A stretch of DNA of 64,000 nt from the NCBI RefSeq assembly GCF_900104925.1, contig NZ_LT629735.1, positions 2,388,291 through 2,452,290 of the forward strand. The letters run 5' to 3'. This document shows positions 42,039-50,191 of the stretch, in pieces. Numbering within the stretch: the stretch's first letter is position 1; each line of letters begins with the position of its first letter. Both the position numbers and the translations under genes were made by a program. Origin of the DNA: Opitutus sp. GAS368 (GTDB taxonomy: Bacteria; Verrucomicrobiota; Verrucomicrobiia; Opitutales; Opitutaceae). The notes below the pieces were generated by a model, which was given only the letters and a program-made list of their open reading frames with translations, had not been told where the DNA came from and searched no databases.

Positions 42039-43067
42039 TCATGTTGTCCAATCAAACATAATGCCTAAATATTCATCCTGCCCGTTCTTAAGCCCGGCGT
42101 AAATCTCCGGCGCCCGTTCCGGGGCGACCCGGTGGGTAAGCAAGCGGTCGAAGACCAGTGTCCCGGCGGCGGCGAGTTCCATGATGATGCCGGAATTCCG
42201 CTCGACGGAGTGTTTTTCGAATTCTTCGGTGAAGGTCGGGTAGCGCCATTCGAGCGCGCCCTTGTAGGTGACGAAACCCGGAAGATGAATACCGCGGAAG
42301 ACTTCGGTCAGGTCGGCTTGATGGGAAGCCCGTGGGGTGCCCAGCAGCACGGTTTCGCCACGAGGGGCCACCAGCGTGCTGGCTTCCGCGATGACTTGGG
42401 AAAGGCCGGTGGCGTCGATGAAGGTGGTGATGCCCCGCCGCCCCGTGATGTCGCGCACCACGTCCTTCCAATCCGGCCGGGCGGGATCGACCGTATGGGC
42501 AAGACCGCACGCCTGCGCCAGGGCGCGGCGTTTTTCGTTCAAGTCGATGCCGATCACCGTGCCGCCCTGCAGACCGGCCAGCTGTGCGGCCAGGTTGCCG
42601 ACCAAGCCGAGCCCCGCGACGAGCACCTGGTCGCCCAATTCGATGTGCGCCACCCTCAGCGAGGTCATGGCAATGCTCGCCATGCGGGCCAAAGCCGCAA
42701 GTTCCGGGGCGAGACCGGCTGGCAGCTTGATGCAGGTGCCTGTATAGCGATCCGTCGTGTCGATCTTGAAGTATCCGGCGTGAGGACCGTGCGTGAGCAC
42801 AACATCGCCGAGGACAACCTTCGTCACGGCGGTTCCTCGGGCCACCACTTCGCCGACCGCCGCGTAACCGGGGATGTTCGGCAACGGAAACCACCATTCC
42901 GCTCCACTCAGGCACGCCAGTTCGGTGCCGGCACTGACCAAGGAGTAAAGGTTTCTGACGATCACCTCGGTAGGCTTTGAGATGATTAGTGGCTCGTCCA
43001 TCGACGCGTATTCGACGACGCCCGGCCGAGTGAAAGTAATCCGCTTGAACTGGGGCGGCTGAATCAT
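42039..43067 (-). CDS. Medium-chain dehydrogenase/reductase without the catalytic zinc Cys
   Basis: A 342-residue MDR-superfamily oxidoreductase. The catalytic domain begins FTRPGVVEYASMDEPLIISK and has SAGTEL where zinc alcohol dehydrogenases have CGTD. The cofactor domain has VLVAGLGLVGNLAAQLAGL, then VIGIDLNEKRRALAQACG. The structural-zinc four-Cys lobe is also missing. It is therefore likely zinc-independent. The ATG before IQPPQFKRITF was chosen over an upstream in-frame start lying in the neighbour's spacer. It is the last gene of the dioxygenase operon, 31 bases after the creatininase-family gene. Confidence 0.85.
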   Translation of the reverse strand: MIQPPQFKRITFTRPGVVEYASMDEPLIISKPTEVIVRNLYSLVSAGTELACLSGAEWWFPLPNIPGYAAVGEVVARGTAVTKVVLGDVVLTHGPHAGYFKIDTTDRYTGTCIKLPAGLAPELAALARMASIAMTSLRVAHIELGDQVLVAGLGLVGNLAAQLAGLQGGTVIGIDLNEKRRALAQACGLAHTVDPARPDWKDVVRDITGRRGITTFIDATGLSQVIAEASTLVAPRGETVLLGTPRASHQADLTEVFRGIHLPGFVTYKGALEWRYPTFTEEFEKHSVERNSGIIMELAAAGTLVFDRLLTHRVAPERAPEIYAGLKNGQDEYLGIMFDWTT

Positions 43068-43098
43068 GGATGGATTTGGGCGATGGTGAAAAGCAAGC

Positions 43099-44025
43099 TC
43101 AGGCTTTCGCGGGCTGCCCCGTGACGACAAAGTGCTCACCCGACTTCCAGCGTGAAGCCGACGCAACCGGCGCTTGATCGGGCAGAGGGTGGGCGGTCAC
43201 GAACGGTTTCGGATCGCGCATGATTCCAGTCCAGATTTCCTCGGTCACTGCGAAAGTAACGCGTTCTGCCGGGGGCGCCACCAGCGCGGTGGTGAGACGG
43301 GATTTGGCGACCTTCCCCAGGAAGGCCACTTGGGCCTCAAGAATAGCGCGGCCGTGTTCAAGCGTCGACTCCGCGGCATCGTTACCGATGGCCAGGGAGC
43401 CGCCCGCGCCCGGTTCGTCGCCGCGGCGCAGCCGGCTCAGGTCGACGAGGTCAGGCCGGATGGCCATCAGCTGCGAGATCTCAAACTTGCCGGCATGGTC
43501 ACCCGCAAACGTGCCGGCGACCAGCTCGGGGTCGGCGAAAACATCGACCGCCACCGGCACCCGGGCGGAAAAAGCCGCCGCCACGCGCCGAAGGTCCTGC
43601 TGGTTGCCGCCGGCGTGGCCGGAGACCGCGACCACCGCACGGAAACCGGCATTGGCGAGCGCGCGCAGTTGATAGAGGAAGGTTCGGAGCAGCACATCGG
43701 GCGGGAGCGTGCCGAGTTCGCCTTCCTCCTGACCGATTACATCCTCCAGCCAGCGGGCATGGTAGCCGGTTTCATGAATGTGCCATGCCTGGGTGGGAAC
43801 CACAATCCCGCCAAAGCGGCGGGCCGCTTCGGTGCAAAGCCATTCTGCCTTGATGGTATCGAGCCCGTAGGCGGCGATGTGCCCGTGGGGTTCGCATAGC
43901 CCGAGCGGCAGCCAAGCCAACGGGGCTGCTGCGCGACGGGCCCGGAACTCATCCGGCAACAGTTCCGCCCAGTGGACACACGCCACACCGGTCTGCTTCC
44001 GGGCGTCGCAACGGCCACTACACAT
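43099..44025 (-). CDS. Creatininase-family metal-dependent hydrolase
   Basis: A protein of about 308 residues with the creatininase fold. Metal-binding blocks are LPLGLCEPHGHIAAYGLDTI (Glu, His, Asp), VVAVSGHAGGNQQDLRRV and GDHAGKFEISQL. Creatininase itself opens a cyclic amide, but the family has other members. To my knowledge one is IolN, which opens 3-dehydro-scyllo-inosose in Thermotoga. Given the neighbouring inositol genes a ring-opening hydrolase is attractive, but unproven. The start is uncertain: ATG at MCSGRCDARK overlaps the upstream aldo/keto reductase by 8 bases, and a GTG at VACVHWAEL also fits. Confidence 0.82.
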   Translation of the reverse strand: MCSGRCDARKQTGVACVHWAELLPDEFRARRAAAPLAWLPLGLCEPHGHIAAYGLDTIKAEWLCTEAARRFGGIVVPTQAWHIHETGYHARWLEDVIGQEEGELGTLPPDVLLRTFLYQLRALANAGFRAVVAVSGHAGGNQQDLRRVAAAFSARVPVAVDVFADPELVAGTFAGDHAGKFEISQLMAIRPDLVDLSRLRRGDEPGAGGSLAIGNDAAESTLEHGRAILEAQVAFLGKVAKSRLTTALVAPPAERVTFAVTEEIWTGIMRDPKPFVTAHPLPDQAPVASASRWKSGEHFVVTGQPAKA

Positions 44026-44995
44026 ACTTGGCCTCGTAGAAATTCCGGGTCCAGCGGTGATGCAAGCGCAGGGTCTCGACCACCGCCGGATCCAAGGGTG
44101 GTTCGCGCAGCGCGCCGATGTTTTCATCGGCAAAGCGGTTGACGTGCATGGAAGAGATCGCGGTGGTTACGCCGGGATGGGCCAGCACATATTTGACCGC
44201 CAGGGTCGCCAGCGAAGCTGCCTCGGCCGGCACGAACTGGCGGAGCGCCTCGACCCGCCTGAGGTAGATGTCGCGTCCGACCGAGTCGAAGTAGCGTGAA
44301 CGGAAATCCGAGCTCTCGAAAGTGGTGTCCGCTTTGAGAAATCCCGCCAAGCCGCCTTCGTCGAGGATGCAGCGGGCGATCACGCCCACCCCATGCTGCA
44401 GGCAGGCGGGGATGAGGCAATCGCCGGCAAACGGATCGAAGATGTTCATGATCGTCTGCACGGAATCGATGCGGCCGCTTCGAACCAATGGCAGGGCCAC
44501 ATCATGTCGGTGATCCGGCAACGAAACCCCGGCCAGCGCGATTTTGTCCGCCGCCCGGGCAGCGTCGAGTTCATCGAGCCAGTAGCCTTCCGTCCCCCAT
44601 GAGCCCCAATAGACGTGGAGTTGCATGAGATCGATGCGCTCGACTCCCAGCGTTCGCAACGACAGATCGATTTCCCTGGTCACATGGCCTCGGGGAAACA
44701 CGACCTCAGCAGCAATCGGACAGCCCCATTTGGTGTTTGGGCCCAGCGGATTGACCTTGGAGGCCACAAAGGGCGCCCGGCCTTTCCAGGCTTTGAGCGC
44801 ACGATGCAGGATTTCCTCGGACCGTCCGTAGGCGCGGGCGGTGTCGATGAAATCGATGCCGGAGTCCAGCGCGTGCAGCACGGAGCGGATGAGCTCATCT
44901 TCGGAGTAGGTGCCAAACCAGCCGGCCAGGCCCATGGCACCGAAGCCGAGCCGGGAAACGGAGCGTTGGTTGCGCGCGAAAGCGGCTGCTTGCAT
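44018..44995 (-). CDS. Aldo/keto reductase
   Basis: A 325-residue TIM-barrel oxidoreductase with SRLGFGAMGLAGWFG, FIDTARAYGRSEEILHRAL (catalytic Asp/Tyr), FVASKVNPLG (Lys) and DLMQLHVYWGSWG (His). The C-terminal cofactor region reads GVTTAISSMHVNRFADENI. It is six bases downstream of the dioxygenase gene and overlaps the creatininase-family gene, so it is in the middle of a four-gene operon. The substrate is probably a sugar or cyclitol. Confidence 0.9.
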   Translation of the reverse strand: MQAAAFARNQRSVSRLGFGAMGLAGWFGTYSEDELIRSVLHALDSGIDFIDTARAYGRSEEILHRALKAWKGRAPFVASKVNPLGPNTKWGCPIAAEVVFPRGHVTREIDLSLRTLGVERIDLMQLHVYWGSWGTEGYWLDELDAARAADKIALAGVSLPDHRHDVALPLVRSGRIDSVQTIMNIFDPFAGDCLIPACLQHGVGVIARCILDEGGLAGFLKADTTFESSDFRSRYFDSVGRDIYLRRVEALRQFVPAEAASLATLAVKYVLAHPGVTTAISSMHVNRFADENIGALREPPLDPAVVETLRLHHRWTRNFYEAKYV

Positions 44996-45001
44996 CGGAC
45001 C

Positions 45002-45796
45002 TCAGGCTTCGAACTTGTTGTTCGGGGGCAGGGGCAGCTGGCCACGAGCCAGCCAGGTGCCTGCCCGGCGGATGACCGGGGAGCGGGGTGCCGACGCCGG
45101 ATCGCCGGAGTGATCGACGAGCGACACCGCGACCGACGCCGGGTCGCAGTATTCAAAGAAAAATGCGCGACGCGGCCGGTCCGTATGATTGAGTTTGGAG
45201 CGATGCAGCGTCAGGCCCGTGAAAGCGACAGCCTCGCCCGCCTTCAGCACCGCTGGCACGCCATCGCCCGCGACCTTGATCTCGAGGAACCAGCTGTCGG
45301 CGCTTTTCTTTTTGTGCGGGAGGAGCCCCTGAAGGTGGCTCTTGGGGTCGACCCACACGCAACCGTTCCGGGTGTCGACATCGTCGAGCGCGATCCAGAC
45401 GGTGACATTGTTGGCCGGTTCGATCGAGATGTAGCCATTGTCCTGGTGCCAGGGAAATTCCGACTTTCCGCTTTCACCATCGGGCATCTTGGTGACGAAC
45501 TGGGTATACCACAACATGAGGTTGGGCCCAATGAGCTGTTCCAAGGCATCGAGGTGCGCCCCTTCAAGGCCGACTTGGCGGACAATCTGGGAATAGGGAC
45601 CGACCTGGCTGAAGAAAAGGGTTTGGTTCTTCTGGTCCTTGCCGACCTGCGCGTTCGCGCGAAAACGGGCCTCTTCGCCGCGCAGGCCTTCGAGTTGTTC
45701 ATCGCTGAGCACGCGTCCGAGGATCACATAGCCCTCGTCACGGAATTGGCGAAGTTGCGTTTCATTCAGTTTGGTTTTGGGGAGAGGAGTAGGCAT
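45002..45796 (-). CDS. Phytanoyl-CoA dioxygenase (PhyH)-family Fe(II)/2-oxoglutarate oxygenase
   Basis: A 264-residue double-stranded beta-helix dioxygenase. The facial triad appears as H117-x-D119 in FPWHQDNGYIS and H198 in GLTLHRSKLNHTD, with a downstream Arg for 2-oxoglutarate. The N-terminus LNETQLRQFRDEGYVILGRV is the PhyH opening; an in-frame upstream extension lacks similarity, so the ATG at MPTPLPKTKL was chosen. Members hydroxylate diverse small molecules, and hydroxylation of a methoxy group leads to demethylation. It leads an operon with an aldo/keto reductase, a creatininase-family hydrolase and an MDR enzyme. It is divergent from an AraC regulator and has the shared promoter-like block. 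Confidence 0.9.
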   Translation of the reverse strand: MPTPLPKTKLNETQLRQFRDEGYVILGRVLSDEQLEGLRGEEARFRANAQVGKDQKNQTLFFSQVGPYSQIVRQVGLEGAHLDALEQLIGPNLMLWYTQFVTKMPDGESGKSEFPWHQDNGYISIEPANNVTVWIALDDVDTRNGCVWVDPKSHLQGLLPHKKKSADSWFLEIKVAGDGVPAVLKAGEAVAFTGLTLHRSKLNHTDRPRRAFFFEYCDPASVAVSLVDHSGDPASAPRSPVIRRAGTWLARGQLPLPPNNKFEA

Positions 45797-46127
45797 GGGG
45801 TCGGGGTGTGGATGAAACGTAGCAGACGCCCCCGGCCGTCGTCTTCTCATTGGATCGCGAAGTGTTATCATTCTTTGCCACGTGCGGTTCGCGGGAGCCC
45901 AGCCCGAACAGGTTTTCAAACGGGAGAAATCTCGATCACAGTCACATAAATGGGAGGGGTGGGCGCTAGGTCCCGGTTTCTATATAACCCAGGCGAGCGC
46001 CAACAGGGGGCGGGTGTTTTTTAAGTGGCGGCGCGTCTGGTTTGCGCCGGGCCGTGAGGGTGCGGGCTTGGCGCAGCAACTTCTTGTTGCCATTCCCGAA
46101 AGCCTATCAGTATTTGTCGCACCGCGC
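45797..46127. other. Divergent control region between the dioxygenase operon and the AraC gene
   Basis: About 330 bases between divergent start codons. It holds the promoter-like block shared with the ferritin-iol operon (45820-45879). The AraC frame is open upstream of the chosen start, but that part shows no domain. Nothing else was recognised. Confidence 0.6.
45820..45879 (-). promoter_or_regulatory. Promoter/operator block upstream of the dioxygenase operon
   Basis: On the minus strand GGCAAAGAATGATAACA is followed after 12 bases by ATGAGAAGACG and after 14 more by CTGCTA, ending about 24 bases before the ATG. The same elements and spacings occur at 36593-36652. AAGACG and TACGTT spaced by 18 bases could be the core promoter. 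The AraC-family gene that diverges from here is the likely activator. Confidence 0.55.
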
Positions 46128-46955
46128 ATGTTCGAGAAATTCAATCTGCCGAAGGGGACGCAGGGCGCCGTGTGGTTCTACCGCGCCCGCCAGACTTCGG
46201 TGTGGCCCATGCACAAGCATTCGGAGCTGGAGTTGAATCTGGTGATCTCGGGCCGGGCCAGCTACATCCTGGGGGACCGGCGTTACGAATTGCGGGCCGA
46301 CGATCTCGTATGGCTTTTCCCGGCCCAGGAACATCAGTTGATTGATCGCTCTCCTGACTACGAGATGTGGGTGGTGGTATTCACGCCGCAGGCATTGAAG
46401 GCGGCCGTGCGGAATTCGCCGGCGGCAATCCTGACCGAGAGGGATCCGGCGGGCCGTTTCTGCAAAAGTCTGGCCCATGGGGATATGCTTTCACTGACGC
46501 AATTCTGCGCCGAACTTTTTCGGAACAGTGAACACGTGGATATTCTCAATGCCGGTCTTCGCTACCTGGTGCTGCGCAGCTGGGAGCGGTTTGCCGCGAA
46601 CGCCGGCATGCCGCACTACCAAACGCTGCATCCCGCCGTGGAGAATGCGCTGCAGATGCTGCGCCGCGGAGAATCCGACGAATCGTTGGGTCGCCTTTCG
46701 TTGCGTGCCGGTTTGAGCCCGGCGCGGCTGAGCCGGAGGTTCAAAACCGAGGTGGGACTGGGGATCGCGGAATATCGTAACCGGCTGCGCTTGGAGCGAT
46801 TCATCGAACGTTACGGAAGCGGGAACCGGCTCACGGCGCTGGCCGCGGCTTACGAGGCGGGCTTCCACAGCTACGCCCAGTTTCACCGGGTTTTCAGTCG
46901 TTTGATGGGCTACGGCCCCGCGGAGCACCGGCGCCGCATGCAACATCGCGCCTGA
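46128..46955 (+). CDS. AraC-family transcriptional regulator with cupin sensor domain
   Basis: A 275-residue regulator. The N-terminal cupin-like arm (VWFYRARQTSVWPMHKHSEL, YELRADDLVWLFPAQEHQLI) is a sugar-sensing fold. The C-terminal double helix-turn-helix reads LGRLSLRAGLSPARLSRRFK and then LTALAAAYEAGFHSYAQFHRVF. The ATG before FEKFNLPKGTQ was chosen because the upstream frame lacks domain similarity. It is divergent from the dioxygenase operon and is the only specific regulator near the inositol genes, so it probably activates both operons that carry the shared block. Confidence 0.9.
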   Translation: MFEKFNLPKGTQGAVWFYRARQTSVWPMHKHSELELNLVISGRASYILGDRRYELRADDLVWLFPAQEHQLIDRSPDYEMWVVVFTPQALKAAVRNSPAAILTERDPAGRFCKSLAHGDMLSLTQFCAELFRNSEHVDILNAGLRYLVLRSWERFAANAGMPHYQTLHPAVENALQMLRRGESDESLGRLSLRAGLSPARLSRRFKTEVGLGIAEYRNRLRLERFIERYGSGNRLTALAAAYEAGFHSYAQFHRVFSRLMGYGPAEHRRRMQHRA

Positions 46956-46961
46956 GACGCC

Positions 46962-48359
46962 TCAGCGTTTTTCGGCGGCATCGAAACCGTAGCGCTGGCG
47001 TTGTTCGTCGGTGAGTTCGGCGATTTTCTGGGCCATCTTGCGTTCCATCAGTTCGCCGAATTTCGGGTAGTCATCGATCGACCACGGAACCACGAACAGG
47101 TGGAACTCGCACATCTCGTCGGTGGTGTTGGGGCCGAAATGCACGGCTTGCGGCGGGGAATGCGGATTGCGGGGATTGGCCGCGCTGTTGTCGTAGACCC
47201 AGCGGACCTGGATTTTCGTGCCCCGGGGCAGCGGCAGTGGTTCCTTAAAATTATAGCGATCCTGCCACTTGAAATTCCAACGAGGGATGTTCAACAAGTC
47301 TCGTATGGAACCATCCGGAAAGATCGCGCGGGCGATGACTTCGCGCCCAAGAAAATGCATATGCGGCGATATTGACAGCACGAAGCAGTCGGCCGGAATC
47401 ACCAGCTCGTCGGTGATCACATGGGCCGACGCCCCGGCCGGAATCTCCAGGTTGAACGAGCCGAGCCGCAGCCATTCGACGGTGCGTTTGATCGGCTCGC
47501 GGCTGAAATAGAGACCAATCTCCGTTTGGTCCGCTTCGGGTTTTCCGCTCGGGCTGTAGTGGATCTGGAGCACCAAGTCTCCCCCCAAGGGAAGGGCCTC
47601 GGCGATGCCGGGAGGCAGCCGCCGGGGAGTCGTGCCCGGCACATAACCGCCCAGATACGCCGCGGCCGGGAATCCCGGGTTGCCGAAAGCCTCGTAGCCG
47701 GCGCCCACGAAAATCTCACGTTGACGGGCTTGCCCGCTTGAGTCGGCCCAGAGGTGCGCATGATGCAACACACGCCGGTTTCCGGGGTGAATATCAATCG
47801 CGGCCACGCCGAGCAGATCGGTGCCCGGGATGCGCGCTCTTTCGCGGACGTCAGCCGGAATGGCGGACGCCGGCAGGGAGATGGGAAAGGCCCGATAGAT
47901 ATCGCCGGGGCCGCTGGAGAGGTGAAACGGCTGGGGCATTCGCACCACGACATCGGGCGGACCAAGCGGCCACTCGCGGTTTTCGACTGTGGGAACCGGC
48001 GGGGCTGAAGGGAGGTCGCCCGCAGGGGCGCTGAGAGCGGCCCATTTTGCCAGCGTCGCAATCTCTCCTTCGGACAGCCCGCGCTCGCCCTGGAAGACGC
48101 CATGGGGGCCTGACGGAAGCCAGGGAGGCATGATCCTTGCCTCGGTCAACCGGCTGATGAATTTTGCTCGCTTGGCGGCGCTTTCATACGTCTGCAATGA
48201 AAACGGTGCGGGGCCGCCGGGCCGATGACACTCGACGCAGTTGCTGAAAAGAATGGGTGCTATATCCCGGCTCCATGTGGGTGGTGACTCCTCTGCCGGA
48301 ATAGGAGTTCCCCTGGTCGTCACGAGCAGACCGCAGCACAGCAGGACAAATGCTTTCAT
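46962..48359 (-). CDS. Cytochrome c / PHM-like copper monooxygenase fusion
   Basis: A 465-residue exported protein. After a signal peptide there is a c-type cytochrome domain with C41-V-E-C44-H45 and Met77 as possible axial ligand. The remainder matches the two-copper fold of peptidylglycine alpha-hydroxylating monooxygenase: H199-H200, H267, then H333-x-H335 and M416. These fall in the order and near the spacing of the CuH (HH, H) and CuM (HxH, M) ligands of PHM. The heme could deliver electrons to copper in place of ascorbate. It overlaps the redoxin gene upstream by four bases. The substrate is unknown; such proteins are common in Planctomycetes and Verrucomicrobia. Confidence 0.85.
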   Translation of the reverse strand: MKAFVLLCCGLLVTTRGTPIPAEESPPTWSRDIAPILFSNCVECHRPGGPAPFSLQTYESAAKRAKFISRLTEARIMPPWLPSGPHGVFQGERGLSEGEIATLAKWAALSAPAGDLPSAPPVPTVENREWPLGPPDVVVRMPQPFHLSSGPGDIYRAFPISLPASAIPADVRERARIPGTDLLGVAAIDIHPGNRRVLHHAHLWADSSGQARQREIFVGAGYEAFGNPGFPAAAYLGGYVPGTTPRRLPPGIAEALPLGGDLVLQIHYSPSGKPEADQTEIGLYFSREPIKRTVEWLRLGSFNLEIPAGASAHVITDELVIPADCFVLSISPHMHFLGREVIARAIFPDGSIRDLLNIPRWNFKWQDRYNFKEPLPLPRGTKIQVRWVYDNSAANPRNPHSPPQAVHFGPNTTDEMCEFHLFVVPWSIDDYPKFGELMERKMAQKIAELTDEQRQRYGFDAAEKR

Positions 48360-48967
48360 CGATCGCTGGGCGAATCGGGGAGGGGACAGCCAAAACCATT
48401 TTGGCTAGGGAATGGTCCGGCATCCCCGACACAAAGCCGGTCCAGCACCATTCGCAAATCATGCTGAGTCGCCCGTGGCCGCGAGGCGCCATTCTCGCCG
48501 ACGTGGTTGTCGATTCTCCCCCGATATAACAGGGTGCCTTTTGCGTCGAACACGGCCACCTCGGAAGAATAAGTGGTTCCGGCGACATGCTTGAGTCGTT
48601 GGGCTTGGTCACGCGCAGTTGGGAAGCCGAGTAAGAATTCGCGAGCATGACGCTTCATACGATCAGTTTCTTTTTCTGATTCGGAATAAACCCCCACGAA
48701 TCTGACGCCCTTAGGAGCGAAGTCACGGGCGAGTTCATTGAGCACCGGCACGTAGGCATTGGACACAGGGCAGTCTACATCTAGAAATGCCAGGACCAGC
48801 CACTTTCCGTCGAATGGCATATCCTTGCCGTCTAGATCGTGAATGTTGAGCGAATGCCACCATGGACTTGGCTGGTCATATAGGCCGCCAGAGGCGATTG
48901 CCACGGAAGGCAGTAAGAGGGCCAAAATGAGCGCTCTGAACGGGGCCCTTATGGTCAACTGTTTCAA
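48356..48967 (-). CDS. Exported redoxin/AhpC-TSA-like protein
   Basis: A 203-residue thioredoxin-fold protein with an N-terminal signal segment (ALILALLLPSVAIASG). Its active site is DCPVSN with one Cys (C66); the resolving Cys of TlpA-like CxxC proteins is absent, as in a subgroup of redoxins found beside cytochrome c/PHM-like genes. The segments FDGKWLVLAFLDVDCPVSNA and VAVFDAKGTLLYRGRIDNH are typical. No ATG is available and TTG is the likely start. It is translationally coupled to the downstream copper protein, so a role in its maturation or redox supply is likely. Confidence 0.82.
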   Translation of the reverse strand: MKQLTIRAPFRALILALLLPSVAIASGGLYDQPSPWWHSLNIHDLDGKDMPFDGKWLVLAFLDVDCPVSNAYVPVLNELARDFAPKGVRFVGVYSESEKETDRMKRHAREFLLGFPTARDQAQRLKHVAGTTYSSEVAVFDAKGTLLYRGRIDNHVGENGASRPRATQHDLRMVLDRLCVGDAGPFPSQNGFGCPLPDSPSDR

Positions 48968-49105
48968 TGAGAGGAATCCGATGAAATAGGTTTATATGCG
49001 AATCGCTAAGGTGATTGCCGCGATTGAGCTTGGTGTCCGTGGGAACATGGAACTCCTCTACCCTTGATCGCTGATGTCGGACATGAATCGATCGGGGGAT
49101 TGGGC

Positions 49106-50191
49106 TTACCTGGTAGGTATTTTCTCGGCTGAAACACCAGCTAGGGGGCGAGGACTGGCAATGGTGGCCCCCTCCACAAATTGAGTTTCGACCAGAATCT
49201 TCCGCTGATGTGATTTAGGGTGCTGAATGCGGTTAAGTATGCGAGTCACGGCCGCGGAACCGATGGTTTCGTTTGGCACGCGCTGGCTGGTGACAGGCTT
49301 GAGCGAAGGGGGCGGCTCGATGCCGTCGAAACCGGTTACCGAGCAATCTTCCGGGACACGTATCCCGCGGGCGTGGAAATCCATCATCAACTGGTAAGCT
49401 TGGTGATCGGCAGCACAAACCCAGGCGGTCACGCCGTCTTCGCGGGTTTTTCTCACCGCCTCATTGGCAATCTCACTGATGCTCAGATCGGGCGCTGATT
49501 TGTTAACGTTAAAGATCCAATCCAGGCGGAATTCCAATCCGTTGGCGAATATCCCGGTTACATATGCGGCAAAACGCTGGGTGCTCCAGTGCCCGCTCGT
49601 CACGTAGGCCCAGGTGACAAATCCAATCTTGCGATGTCCGAGGGCAACCAGGCGATTGATCATCGCCACGATCCCGGTGTGATGGTTCGTATCGATGCTA
49701 TCGATGCTCAGGTTGTCGTAATCCTCCAATGTCGATACCAGTGGAATTTTTCTCGCCAGCGCTTCCACCACTTTATGGGAATACGGATAGATTAGAATGA
49801 TGCCCCGCCACTTGCCTTCCCGGATTTGGCGCATGACCGGATTAGCGCGTGCGTCCGGGTTAAAAAGCGTCGGATCCTGGAAGCTGACATCGATCGAAAC
49901 ATTTTCGGATTTCGCGCGCTCTTGAATGCCTTTCAAGATGAGCGGGAAAGTCGCCAAGGGTGAAGAGTTCGGCTGGATTCCGACAAATACTCCGATCGGA
50001 ATCTGCTTCGTCTTTTGGTTGGACCCGGCGTCACGTGCTGCATTCCGCTTGTAGCCCAATTCTTCGGCAGCCCTCTGGACTCGGGTGCGGGTTTCAGCAC
50101 TAATAGCGGGGTGGTTGGCCAGGCTGCGGGAAACGGTTGCGATTGATAGATTGAGCTTTTTGGCGATCGAATCCTGCTTTACCGAGATCAT
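49106..50191 (-). CDS. LacI-family transcriptional regulator
   Basis: A 361-residue repressor-type regulator. The N-terminal helix-turn-helix and hinge read VKQDSIAKKLNLSIATVSRS then LANHPAISAETRTRVQRAAE. The periplasmic-binding-protein-like core includes VALGHRKIGFVTW, VCAADHQAYQLMMDFHARGI and VPEDCSVTGFDGIEPPPSL. The effector is probably a sugar from the glycan locus. It is divergent from the TonB-dependent receptor gene across an AT-rich spacer that contains a good operator candidate. Its base composition is lower in GC than most neighbours. Confidence 0.94.
   Translation of the reverse strand: MISVKQDSIAKKLNLSIATVSRSLANHPAISAETRTRVQRAAEELGYKRNAARDAGSNQKTKQIPIGVFVGIQPNSSPLATFPLILKGIQERAKSENVSIDVSFQDPTLFNPDARANPVMRQIREGKWRGIILIYPYSHKVVEALARKIPLVSTLEDYDNLSIDSIDTNHHTGIVAMINRLVALGHRKIGFVTWAYVTSGHWSTQRFAAYVTGIFANGLEFRLDWIFNVNKSAPDLSISEIANEAVRKTREDGVTAWVCAADHQAYQLMMDFHARGIRVPEDCSVTGFDGIEPPPSLKPVTSQRVPNETIGSAAVTRILNRIQHPKSHQRKILVETQFVEGATIASPRPLAGVSAEKIPTR

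Noticed and set aside
42039-43067. Assignment of the MDR gene as IolM (scyllo-inosose 3-dehydrogenase)
   Set aside because: Position beside a creatininase-family gene is suggestive, but the catalytic and structural zinc Cys residues are absent, so a specific call would be overreach.
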